This document shows positions 47,697-58,786 of a DNA stretch of 64,000 nucleotides, in pieces (within the stretch, counting starts at the first letter, position 1; every line of letters starts with the position of its first letter). Made by a program: the position numbers and the translations under genes. Source of the stretch: Amoebidium appalachense (Eukaryota; Ichthyosporea). The stretch covers positions 10,416,001-10,480,000 of the forward strand of contig CAVNZM010000003.1 in the NCBI GenBank assembly GCA_963693365.1, read 5' to 3'. Under the pieces are notes generated by a model that saw only the letters and a program-made list of their open reading frames with translations, was not told where the DNA came from and did not search any database.

Positions 47697-48700
47697 TGGA
47701 TACCTCTCCCACCGAGGTTGCTGGTTAATTCCCGAGACAGCCACTCGAACCAACCTCCTGGTCAACATCCTCCCAGAAACGACAGACAAACAAGCAAACA
47801 AAGAGTATCTGCAAAAAAGAACAACATATTAGTCACAGACCAAAGGCCTGCCAAAAGTTGCCTTTTATGTCTGAAAGCAAGTGAGACACCAAGCCATATG
47901 TGCTGCACGTTGAAATAATTTCCACGGTGTTGCATATTATTCCTCGTAACCTTCTCCTCAGGGTGATACTTATTTCGTCTGGGACCCCCCTTCCCCCCAT
48001 CCCCTCCCCCCCCCCCTCCTCCCCCCTCCCCACCCCCTCCCTTCCCTCTCGATCCCGACTCTTTCCCTACCGGCCCGGGCACAACACTAGGTACCTACAA
48101 GGCTCTTCAACATCATGCCACCCCCCCCCCCCCCCCCCCCCCCCACACACACACACCCACCCACCCACCCACCCACCCACCCACCCACCCACCCACCCCC
48201 TCCAACTCCCCCTTTCCCCCCTCCCCCAGTCCCTGCCTACCAAATCTACCCGCGACTGCCATCAACGGGCTTGGTTCTGCCTCCACCAGCAAAAAGCAAA
48301 ATAGCGTGTTCGGACAAGATGCAACACACGAACAACAAGTTCCCAGGGTTAACTAAAAAAGGGCTGAAAGATTCTAGCTTTTCGGTGAGAATGGAATTGG
48401 AACAAAGAGTTGTGCGGGCAATATGATGGCAGAGGCAAACAAATCATGCATGTATTGTGTTTGTGGGTGGAAGGAGCGGAAAAAAGCGGGAGTTGGAGAA
48501 AGGAGCGGAGGGGTAGGGGAGAGAGAGAACGGAGGGTGTGTGTGTGTAAAGGGGGGGGGGGGGGGGGGGAGAAGGGAGGGGGGGGGGGGGGGGGGCAGCA
48601 GGCTCTTACGGTTCAGTATGTCGAAGCTCACACATGTGGTCACTTGTACAGTACTCTGCTAGCTCAACACAAATAATGCGCAGCCTGGTTTTCCGGACTG
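47426..48700 (+). repeat. Composite repeat segments R3 and R4, copy 2, with C- and G-rich arrays
   Basis: G runs near 47620-47695, R3 at 47690-47790 (gacagccactcgaaccaac), unique sequence, C runs and (CCCA)n at 48120-48200, G runs near 48550-48595, R4 at 48600-48680. No gene seen. Confidence 0.65.
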
Positions 48701-49020
48701 CCTTGGCAATGTTTGGGGTTCGGTGGTGATGGCTTATCTAGCGTCATTCCTATTGGTAGAAAGAAAAATGTGACTCGTGAGCCCTCCTCATGTGTGCACG
48801 GCGGCGAACTTCGAAAGGGCTGGTTCGATCGACTGCAGACAGACCCGTTTGCTTTGCGCCGTCCGGGTACAGTACAGAACGGAAACATAGGAGCATATTC
48901 CAAACGCGTGATCGGTTTGTTTGGCTTGCATATGATAGTTTCAATTTAAAGGCCAGCTGTAGAAAAACACGGGTTTCAGCAAGTAGGCAACGAGAATGAT
49001 GCATACACAAATATTATGTG
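48700..49020 (+). repeat. Composite repeat segment R5, copy 2
   Basis: Aligns to 9340-9700. Here R5 directly follows R4, whereas in copy 1 the two lie at opposite ends of the unit. Confidence 0.6.
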
Positions 49021-49059
49021 ATACACAGAATTCGAAGAGAAAGAAAGGTAGAGGCAGGC

Positions 49060-49517
49060 AGAGGTGGGGGGGGGGGGGGGGGGGGAGAGCGAGAGGGAGG
49101 GAGAAAGGGGAAGAGAGGGGGGGGGGGGGGGGAGAGAGAGAGAGAGAGGGAGAGAGAGAGAGAGAGAGAGAGAAAGCATGCCTAGTACTCGAGGGTTACC
49201 ATATCTGTCGGCGTGTACACACACCTGCACATACACACAAACACTAGTACTCGAGTGCACACACACGCACGTACTGTACATATACATAATAAACTTTGAA
49301 AGATTTCAAAAACTACATAGGTGGTCCGGTTCCCTGGGAATGAGGAGGAGCTCGAGGAGGAGGATCAGCAGGAAAAGGGGGGGCGGGGCAGGAGGGGGGG
49401 GGGGGGGGAGGTGGGGGGGGAGTGAGAGAGAGAAATCCTCGGGAGGGGGGAGGGGGGGGATAGAGAGAGAGGGAGGGAGGGAGAAAGGCAAAGAGAGAGA
49501 GAGAGGGGGGGGGGGGG

Positions 49518-49559
<42 letters not shown>

Positions 49560-49745
49560 CATGCCTAGTACTCGAGGATTACCATATCTGTCGGCGTGTA
49601 CAAACACATGCACATATACACAAACACTCGAATGCACACACACGCACGTACTGTACACATACATAATAACTTTAAAAGATTTCAAAAACTACATAGGTGG
49701 TCCGGTTCCCTGGGAATGAGGAGGAGGAGGAGGATCCGGAGGAAA

Positions 49746-49800
<55 letters not shown>

Positions 49801-49810
49801 GGAGGCAACG
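49060..49810 (+). repeat. Tandem duplication of about 180 bases with (GA)n and poly-G
   Basis: 49175-49365 and 49558-49740 match closely: gcatgcctagtactcgagg, accatatctgtcggcgtgta, gatttcaaaaactacatagg, tggtccggttccctgggaat. They are separated and flanked by (GA)n and G runs; the run at 49746-49799 is about 54 G. Confidence 0.9.
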
Positions 49811-50277
49811 AAATCGATTATCGATCACTATCGATACTAGCTGCATAAGCGGGGCCAATGTTATGGTCGGGACACCAAAAAAAGGCTGCAGCAGATCTAA
49901 TAATGATAATGTTATTATTAATTGGTAGGGTGCCACGAACGGCTTCATTTTATCAACTTGAAATGATATATACCTTTTTGTATAGTTATAGCAGAAGCCC
50001 TGCCATGTAACTTATGCATGTATACACATGTACACGTGCTAGCGTTCTGGGGAAGGCAATGGACTAAATGTCTCTGTGACCAGAATATTATTGGCAGTAG
50101 AATTTACTAAGTTATGGTTTTCTATGGGAGATTGTGAAATTATGTAATCTAAAAACCCCAAAACTATCTATCTATAATATATCTTAAACTTTGTCCACAC
50201 TGGTAGTAGTCATGTTTGCGCAAATCTTACTCTCCTGCAGGTTGTATTCATTTGCATTTGCGCAGTAACTCAGACAG

Positions 50278-50315
<38 letters not shown>

Positions 50316-50999
50316 TTCCCCACACACACCAGCAAGCCAAAAAAAAAAAAAAAAAAAAAAAAAAAGAGAGAAAAAAAGAAAAGAACAAAAAAAAAAACCG
50401 GGCAGAAAGAAAGGAAGAAGGAAAAACACAATGGCTCCGAGAGTCTCCTCGACACACATACAGGTGTGCAGGCCATAGACATAATGCAATATGTACCCCT
50501 AATCAATGACACATTGCACATATACACATGTACATACAGCTAGTAACCGCCACCCCGGTGAATGATCAGTGTCCACAAACCACCTTCTTTTCTCTCCGGT
50601 CTATACAATTAGGACCTTCTATAAGAGTACCTTATGTGTCCCCGGGGCCCACCTCTGTATACGTATCTGACCACCTACCACACTTAAACCATTCTTTTCT
50701 GCCCCACCCCTGCCTGAAAGTGAACGTTTGCATCCGAGTGGGAGTTGTGTTGTCCCGCCACGTCGTCATCATTCCGGTCAGTGACGTCACCAACAGCAAA
50801 TGTGCCGTCGTTGCTGTTGCTCTGTGGAGTCGATTTAGCCTGCCTGTTGCTTTGAGGTGAATTGTTGGCATCACCGCCAATTTCTTGGGTGGCATAGGGT
50901 ATGATGTGGTTGGGAATATTCGTCGGCAGCGGTATGTGTAACACCACCGGGGCCTTCGTCTTTGGTTGCTATCGTGGGGTTGTGGATTGGTGGCGGCAG
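49811..50999. other. Spacer and 3' flank of AP2 gene copy 2
   Basis: Unique sequence, a poly-C/poly-A junction (50278-50365) and, from about 50690, similarity to 11215-11480 (for example ccggtcagtgacgtcaccaa against ccggccagtgacgtcaccaa). No independent gene seen. Confidence 0.5.
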
Positions 51000-51770
51000 C
51001 TAAGGGAGTTTGTGTCCGTATTCGGTCGGACAGAAGTTGGTTGGGGGCAGGGGGCCTCGTGGTTCGTTTTGCTGCGCCCATGCAGCCAGTGCGTCTCGAT
51101 CGTATGCCCGGCCTCCTTCGGTGACCGAGGCAAAGTAGCCGAGGTGTTTCAGTTGGGCACCCGAAACAGTTCTATCCGATCGGCGCGCATGGTAAGGGTT
51201 GGGTAAATGGGATCTGGCTGTTCGGAAGGACACCCCTACGCACCCCGCCTGCTCTGCTTCCTCGACACTCAAATAATCGCCAGGGAGATAGAAGTTTAGG
51301 CACCTTAGTTTCTCTCGCTTTGAAATCTCCAGAGTACGTATCACCTTGTCCCTTGCAAGTGCCGCTTCCACTTCTGTCGCGTAGATCCCGCCGTAATGAA
51401 AAACACCATCCTTCCGATACGACACTTGCCAAGGCTTTTGGATGCGCCTAATATGGTAGTCTACGCCCTTGTACACTGACGTTTTCGTCTTTGTTGCGTT
51501 CTTTGCCCACCACTCCTCTGCCCAATCCAAATCATCGGCTGTCGGTTTGAATTTACGCAAATTCCCGAGGCTAACATTTTTAGAATCCAGGAATCGGTGA
51601 GCCAACACCCCCTTCTGCACCAACCAATCAATGGCCAAATCCCGCTGCCGTGCAGCCGTGCAACTGTTTTCGTAGAAACCGACATGCATGCTGGATCCTA
51701 TCTTTGCACCCCATTTGCCCACTTTACCACTCCAATATACTCCCCGGTAGTGTTGGCCTGTGTCTTTCAC
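51000..51770 (-). CDS. Protein with three AP2/ERF-like domains, copy 2
   Basis: About 256 residues, clearly homologous to the gene at 11341-12265 and in the same orientation. Domains: YRGVYWSGKVGKWGAKI to DLAIDWL; VYKGVDYHIRRIQKPWQVSY to ATEVEAALARD; VGVSFRTARSHLPNPYHARR to SVTEGGRAYDRDALAAW. Conserved linkers include LDSKNVSLGNLRKFKPTADD and NEPRGPLPPTNFCPTEY. Many differences are substitutions that keep the frame, suggesting both copies were under coding constraint after duplication. Upstream, a TGA replaces CGA of copy 1 six bases before the frame opens, so the N-terminal extension of copy 1 is not conserved; translation may begin after a splice site. C-terminus ends at GHKLP. Confidence 0.75.
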   Translation of the reverse strand: MKDTGQHYRGVYWSGKVGKWGAKIGSSMHVGFYENSCTAARQRDLAIDWLVQKGVLAHRFLDSKNVSLGNLRKFKPTADDLDWAEEWWAKNATKTKTSVYKGVDYHIRRIQKPWQVSYRKDGVFHYGGIYATEVEAALARDKVIRTLEISKREKLRCLNFYLPGDYLSVEEAEQAGCVGVSFRTARSHLPNPYHARRSDRTVSGAQLKHLGYFASVTEGGRAYDRDALAAWAQQNEPRGPLPPTNFCPTEYGHKLP

Positions 51771-52423
51771 ATTTCAGGTCGCAAATGGGCGAACGGGCCC
51801 AATGAGTGTCTGCCGGCCGCGACCTTCCCTGCATCGCGTTTTACATCAGAGATGAGAAAATGTACATATGTTCATTCTCTTTATTTTAGACTTTAAAAAG
51901 GCATCGTAAGTGCACTTGTGGCAGCTGAGCTTTGCGATGATCATTGCCTACCCCCCCTCCCCCCCCCCCCCCCCCCCCCCCCCGCCTTTCCCCTGGGCCC
52001 CTCTCTCCTTGTAGCCCTCCCACAAACTTCACATTCGCACAAACGGCACACCTTAGGCTGTATACCAACCCCGACACATTTAACTATAAAAATCCCCAAC
52101 AAACAAACATCCACCGTTGGGTGGTTGACAATGTGTTGGTGTGGCGTGTCAATATTCAGTCTGTGTTATGTGGTTGCTGGGGTTTGAATGCTATTGGTGC
52201 CACCATTCATTCATTCATTTTTTCTTCTTTGGTTCTGGGTTTGGATGGTGGCATGCATATCTTTCTCTTTTTCCCTTTCTTTCCCCCGCCTTTTATATTT
52301 ATTGATTTTCTTGCCAGTGTTTGTGCTTATGTATTTGCACACTGGCTCTAGTGTATGTGTGTGTTTCAAAATGTGTGATATTGTCTGTGTGCGTGTGTGC
52401 GCGCGTGCGTTTCTCTGTGTGTG

Positions 52424-52490
<67 letters not shown>

Positions 52491-52514
52491 CTCTCCCCGC
52501 CTCTCTCTCCTCTG
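51771..52514. other. 5' flank of AP2 gene copy 2 and (CT)n
   Basis: Conserved with the flank of copy 1 as far as about 52140 (poly-C, cacattcgcac, ggtggttgac). Then unique sequence, and (CT)n at 52428-52486. No gene. Confidence 0.5.
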
Positions 52515-53610
52515 TGTGTGTGTGTGTGTGTGAGTGTGTGTGTGCGTGCGTGCATGTGTGTGCGTGCGTGCGTGCGTGTGTGCACGCGCGTGTGTGTCTG
52601 TGTATGTGTGGGTGTGTGTGTGTAGGCAGGAGAGGAGGGGCAGGGAGAGAAAGCAAGCCCTAACGCGTGTGCACTGGTGGCCATGTATGTATTCGTGTAG
52701 TACACATACATATATTCCCTTTGCCCAACGAACTCCATGAATCTAATATAACTTTCGTCCAGCCCTCCCCCCCCTCCCCTCCCACACACACACCAAAAAA
52801 AAAAAAAAAAAGAAAGAAAAAAATAAAAAAAGCAACCCCTGGGGCCCTGCCCCATCCTGTTGCCCATTAACACTTTAAACAGGGCTGTCACAGAGGGTGG
52901 ACAGGGGGGGGGGGGGGGGGGGGGGGTGGAAGGGGGAGGGGGAGCAGCAGGTAAACGGGCTTCCGAAGAGAGACGGGGCAGACAAAGAACGGTACATCCT
53001 AGACACCTTTTCTCGATACAGCGGAGCCACGAGATGCATACTCGAGCCTTCGAAAACAAAATGGGCCCAAAAGTTGAAGTTGAAGCTGCCATGCCAAACA
53101 GAGACACATCTATCACACCACAACCACATACCTCTCCCTTGGGCCAGAGCGTGTAGTGACCGTGTGTCCACCGACAGGAAGGGGTTGAAAGTGACGTAGC
53201 CCATGCATGTGGATTGGTTGCTGGTGACTGCAGCAAACCGTACAGGCTGTAGACGTACAAGTGAGCAAAGTAAGTAAAGTAAGTAAAGTAAGTTGAGTAA
53301 ACCAACTAGGAACCACAGAGTGTGAGTGCATGGATGAGGGTGGTGCCTTCTGCACAGGCACACACAATTGTCCTGTCAGAGATGTGCGAGCATAGACCAG
53401 CATGAGAGCAACTGCAATTTTGTTCATGTTGCCTTTTCCATGGGGATGGAGCCATGCAGCCATTCTCTCCAAACAAGTTTCTGCCCAGGAGGGAGGCTGG
53501 ATATGAGTAATGAAGTGGGAGAAGCGGGGTGCGGGGGGTACCGTAAGGTGTGTGTGTGTCTGGGTCTCTCTCCCCCCCCCCCCCCCCCCCCCATCTCCCT
53601 CTCTCTTTCG

Positions 53611-53667
<57 letters not shown>

Positions 53668-53895
53668 CCTCCCTCCCTCCCCTGTCTCTCTCTCCCTCTC
53701 TCTCCCTCTGTCTTTCGTCCCCTCCCTCTCTCACACACACACACACACTCCCCCCCCCCCCTCTCCCTCCCCCCCCCCCCCCCCTCTCTCTCTCTCTTCC
53801 CCTCACTCCCATTTCTTTTTTTAGGGGCGTGGGGTGTGGGGGGGGGGAGGCGAAAAAGGGGGGAGGAGGGAGGCTCTACCTAACCTCTCTCTCTC
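52515..53895 (+). repeat. 1.4-kb segmental duplication, copy 2 (contains R2)
   Basis: Second copy of 46020-47425, with a (CT)n expansion near 53609-53660. It ends at ggctctacctaacctctctc, immediately before the LINE fragment. Confidence 0.93.
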
Positions 53896-53919
53896 TCTCT
53901 GTTCCCCCCTTTCTTCCCT

Positions 53920-55500
53920 TCAAGGGGGCTTTCGTCATGCCTATTCGTGTTATACTCACAGTCTGTTACTCCATGAATCCATTGCTTCTGGCTCTCCACA
54001 CGTTGTCTTCATCGACGTTAAGAACGAACCGTACCCACTGGTTTGTTATGGCATAAGCTGGCTATGCGGGGCTTACCAGCCCCCTTTGGCCGTCTTCTGC
54101 AAGCGTTGTTCGATACCACTCGCGGACGAGCGGCGGTCAATGGAACATTAACACCCGGTTTTTCCCGTTACCGGGGTCTTCTGCAGGGGTCCCTCCTGAG
54201 TCCGTTGTTGTTTGACGTTTTCATTGACGATTTAGCCTGCGCCCTCGAACCCTTTGGCCAACTGCATACCCGCCGTGTACCGGGTCTCCTTTTTGCGGAC
54301 GATATTGTTCTTTGTTCCTTAACCGAAGATGTCATGCACCAGATGCTTCGTCAGGTGGATCAATGGTGCACCGAGAATCTCATGACAGTCGGAATTGCAA
54401 AGTGTGCTACTTTTTCGAAGAACACTTCCTTCCGATTGGCCGGCCTCCCTATTCCTGTTCAGAGCACCTATGACTATTTGGGTATTCCTTTTACTGCACG
54501 GGGTATTGATTTCCGCAAGCTCCTCACGGCACGGATCGCTCGTGCGAAGGGTAAGCTTCACATCGTGTCAAATATGTTTCAACAGGAGCCATCCTGCGAA
54601 CCTTCTTCTCTACTATAAAACTTTTTTACGGCCGACTTTCGAAATGGACTTCCGCTATTGGCCTGCGCCCCACCTCGCGAGGCGGCAATGGCGCTGAACG
54701 AGTTCGACGATTTTCAGGGTACTGCGCTACGCACTTTGTTTCGTACTCTGTTTGTGCCTCCCTTAATCAGTATGTTTGGATTGTCGTCTGCTGTTTGTCG
54801 TATGGAGGAATTGTCTTTTCGTTTTTGTTTTCATTTAGTTAGGCTACCTGATGGTCACCCTCTTTATGCTTTCTTTCCCCCCCCTCCCTCCATCCCTCTT
54901 CCCCCCCGATTCACCAACGCTACCTCTGAATGTCCTCAGCCTACCCTCTTTCCACCTGATTCTTCCTCTCGCTATCTCACTCCCTCTTTCTTTTCTCTTC
55001 CTGTTTTTTCTGCCTTTTCGCGTTATTACCATACGCAGTATAAGTTTCTTTCTCGTTCTGATAGAGAAATCAAAGGTAAAACTCAGTCGGCATGTGTTAT
55101 GTTCCTTAGGCAACACCGTACTGATCATTATCGCTTTTTGGGAGCTTTGGCAGGATACATTTCTCCTGCTGTACGTATGGACACCACCCTAGTAGATAAG
55201 TCTGTATGGTGCTCTGATGTTGATGTTGCCTGGGAAGTTGTGCAGTGGCGCTGTAATTCTTGTTTTCATCGCCGCTGGTTCCACTTTTGTGCTGACCTTT
55301 TTAATCGCAAGCATGTTGATAGGTGTGAATTTTTATGTCGCGTTTTACCTCTTTCCCTCCGGGTATCTGCTACACTAGCTGGCAATGTGAACACTTTAGA
55401 CTTTTTGTTGAATTCTGTTGGTCATCACATTGAGTATTTATATGATTTTCACACAGTGTTCAGGTATCTCAGTATGCACTTGTTACTGGATAACTCGTGA
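53920..55500 (+). pseudogene. LINE-type reverse transcriptase, 5'-truncated and frameshifted
   Basis: Conserved RT blocks in order: HVVFIDVKN (first catalytic Asp) in one frame; LWHKLAMRGLPAPFGRLLQA, LLQGSLLSPLLFDVFIDDLA and LLFADDIVL (FADD catalytic pair) in the next; then TYDYLGIPF (thumb). From about 54600 the frame shifts again, and a C-terminal region runs to LLLDNS and a stop at 55498, ending with NVNTLDFLLN like the LINE at 16.2 kb. At least two frameshifts make it a pseudogene. AATAAA at 55553-55558 may be its poly(A) signal. It starts directly at the segmental duplication, so its 5' part is missing. Confidence 0.85.
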
Positions 55501-55639
55501 AGTTTTTATTGTCTTCTCAGTATGCCGTGCATACTTGCATATCTTTCCGTCGAATAAATCCAGTCAAAAGAAAATAACATTGAAAAGCCCCAACCAAATA
55601 TTGTTCGAGACCATATTTACCTAAATTACAGATTTAATA

Positions 55640-55780
55640 TAAACTAAATGATTCCCGATTTCGCTGACAGGGTAACAATTACCATCTAGTTACCGCGCTC
55701 CTGGAAGCATATCCAATGCGTTATCTCTCATTCCATTGACCTAGGAGCCAATCCAATCGAGTTTTTGAAAGTGATTTTGG
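55640..55780 (+). repeat. Dispersed repeat segment B, copy 2
   Basis: Matches 44656-44800 with a short deletion after ccattgacctaggag. It runs directly into segment A. Confidence 0.9.
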
Positions 55781-56470
55781 ACTAGTCACGTGGCCTGGTA
55801 ACTTTGAGATCACACCACACCAAACCACCTCCGATCCGATCGCGATCGATCTATTTCCCACTTCCCACTTTTTCCACTTAAAACCGAAAAAGAGAAAAAA
55901 AAAAGAGACAAAACAAACGATACAGCATTACCCACTTCTAAGTGGAAAAGTGGCCAATGACAACAGACACGTATCGAGAGAAAAAAAGCTGTCTACACGA
56001 GAGAGAGAGAGGGAGAAAAAAAGCTAAGTCTACACGAGAGAGAGAGAGGGAGAAAAAAAGCTAAGTCTTGACCCGGGCAGGGGGCAGGTGAGGCAGGCGA
56101 GGCAGGGGGGGCAGGTGAGGCAGGGGGGGGCACGCGAGGCAGGCGAGGCAGGGGGGGCAGGAGAGGCAGGGGGGGGCAGACGAGGCAGGGGGGGCACGTG
56201 AGGCAGGGGGGGCAGACGAGGCAGGGGGGGCACGTGAGGCAGGGGAGGCACGTGAGGCAGGGGAGGGCAGGGGGGGCAGGGCACGTGAGGCACGCGAGGG
56301 GGGGGGGGGGGGGGGGGGGCATGCACGCGGGGACGTGGGCGCGGGGGCGGCGGGGGCGGGGGGGGGTTTCCAAAAACAGGGATCTGTATATACTTCACGG
56401 GGGTTTATTTTGGTATACAATACGGGTATAACAATTCCCAATCCATATATTCTGATCAGCATCAATAATC
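55780..56470 (+). repeat. Dispersed repeat segment A, copy 2
   Basis: Matches 43863-44655, with fewer 37-base units and its own arrangement of the G-rich minisatellite. The Pro/Cys-rich minus frames across the array are by-products. Confidence 0.9.
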
Positions 56471-56786
56471 TAAATTCGAGCATATAAATTCCAAAAGGTG
56501 AGTGTCGATTTTTTCTATATACAGGTCATTCATCCTCGGTATGATCGGATTGTACATTCATATTTGGACGGAAAAGGAGAGAGGGACGAGATGTGTTATT
56601 GACATATACTAATCCGTCTCAGCAGATTAGCCTAAGTCTACGATCGAGATCGGGGGGGGGGGGGGGGGGTGGCCCGGGTCCACAGATCATCAAGATCAAG
56701 TCCGGGGCCTCAAGATAGCTGTACAGCTGCGTGCATCGTGCCTCTGCCGGCGCAGGGCACGGGACCACGTCAGCCGGGGCAGCCGG
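56471..56786. other. Spacer between repeat A and inverted LTR
   Basis: Unique sequence with a G run (56652-56669) and a GC-rich stretch. If the LTR were a 5' LTR, its primer-binding site would lie here just left of 56787; none was recognised. Confidence 0.4.
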
Positions 56787-57269
56787 AATTAATGAAGTCT
56801 AAACACACATGCTATTCTAAGTGTAGCCTAAGTGTGTTACCGTCCAATGAACACGTATTAAGTAACACAAATCTACCTAACATATATTAGTAGAAAAGAA
56901 ATACGATTATACACATGAAGACAAGGAGAGAAAGAAAAGAAAATAAGGAAGGAGAAAGAGGAAGGAAAAGAGAGCACAGATCAACAAACAAGATAGTAAT
57001 AGCATAACTATAACCAGAGATATTTATGTACACACGAACATGTACACGTCTCTCCCTGAGTGGGTGGATCCGTGTACACACGTATAAATATTCTAATCGA
57101 TATTACAATACACGATTAAAGCCGATACAACACGATTACAAGTATACAAGCATATCGGAGATCGATGCTACACTTTACATAATAGGAGTGTGGCATTTAC
57201 ATTAAGCATATGAACTGAAACATAACACAAACTGAGAAGATCTTACCATATGTAAATACTACGTATTAC

Positions 57270-57273
<4 letters not shown>
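56787..57273 (-). mobile_element. Copia LTR, inverted and apparently solo
   Basis: Reverse-strand copy of 1729-2236 with high identity. Its TGTTG end abuts a (CA)n tract at 57273. No Copia coding sequence lies on either side in this window, so a solo LTR is the simplest reading. No target-site duplication could be assigned. Confidence 0.8.
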
Positions 57274-57340
<67 letters not shown>

Positions 57341-57529
57341 AGACACACACAAATACACTGGCACACAACTACACACGGTCGTTTACAGACCGTCACACAA
57401 ATTATACACACAACTAAACACAACCGGTTACACACGACTGCGCACAACTACACACAAATGTCCATGAATACACACGAATACACCCACACCCACACCCACA
57501 CATACACATACACGTACACACATACCCCC

Positions 57530-57560
<31 letters not shown>

Positions 57561-57578
57561 ACAAACCCTATCTGCTGC
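57268..57578. repeat. (CA)n and CA-rich 5' flank of the next gene
   Basis: (CA)n 57269-57335, then CACACAACT-type variants, a C run (57526-57546) and CA to 57563. Confidence 0.85.
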
Positions 57579-58597
57579 ATGTTCAACAAGTGGAATAAAA
57601 TGGTGTACAACGAGAAACGCATTATGGTGTGGATGGACCGCACGACCAAGAAGAAGCAGCACCTCGGGGCTATCTACGAAGTGGAGGACAGTGAACTCAC
57701 AGAGCCCTATGTTGGAAAAGACCAGTAAGTATTTTGGCGCTACTATTTTTAAACCATGCCCAATCGCCTACGAGTTGCACTGTGTTCCAACCACAAGGAC
57801 AGGTTTAGCCCTTTTGCCATGCACAAAGACATCATAATCATGAAGGGCACGGAACCCACCCCAAACAGACGCTTGCACGTAAATAGCTACCATCCGTTGT
57901 TCCAAGCTTCCGCGCATGATGCCAATGTCCGTGAGTTTAAACATATTTGTATAAAGCCCGCCCTCGTGTACTTGGAAAGAATCTTTTAAAAGCCCAAATG
58001 GGGACACTCCGATCCATTAGCTCTTGATTAACCCCCCCCCCCCCCCCCCCCTCACCCTCTCTTCTCCCTCACGGCCACTACACCATCTCTCTCTCTCTCC
58101 TTCCTCACCCCCCCCCCCCCCCCCTCCCCCCTCCCCCCCCTCCCCCCCCCCCCCCCCCCCTTCCCCTTCCTTACCGTCTTCCCCTCTCCTTTCCCGCCCA
58201 CACCCCCATTTCCCGGTACTGGCAAGAATACACAATAATGTCACCTGCAACGGTTTCAAATAATTAACGAAGGAGTATGGGTTTTAGGACAAGAAACGAG
58301 AAGAGTCCGGAAGGGAGTGAAGCCGAAGACGAAGATGGTGATGGTGAAACCCGTTCCCGCCTCGAGCTGGGAGCACAAGAGGTGCTTTTTGAGGTGCCCG
58401 AGATTACGGAGCGACCCGCCACGAAGGCAAAACGGCAGAATCCCAAGGGCCCTCAGGCTCGTTCCAGGTGTGTGTGCATACATGTGTGTGTGTGTGTGTG
58501 TGGGTGTGTGTGTGACACTGTGTGTGTGTGTGTGTGAATGGTTGCTCGAGTGTGAGTATGTATATGTGGATCAGGTGTGTTTCTTGTTTGCCAAGTT

Positions 58598-58656
<59 letters not shown>

Positions 58657-58675
58657 GTGCATGTGTGTGTGTGTG

Positions 58676-58713
<38 letters not shown>

Positions 58714-58714
58714 A

Positions 58715-58786
<72 letters not shown>

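Noticed and set aside
57579-57934. PH domain in the small acidic protein
   Set aside because: Only a vague pattern; the conserved Trp of the final PH helix is missing, so no domain is claimed.
58317-58467. Basic frame (KTKMVMVKPVPASSW) in exon 3 of the small acidic protein
   Set aside because: It needs the best exon 2 donor but does not lead to the last exon in frame; the acidic frame joins to the terminal exon and stop.
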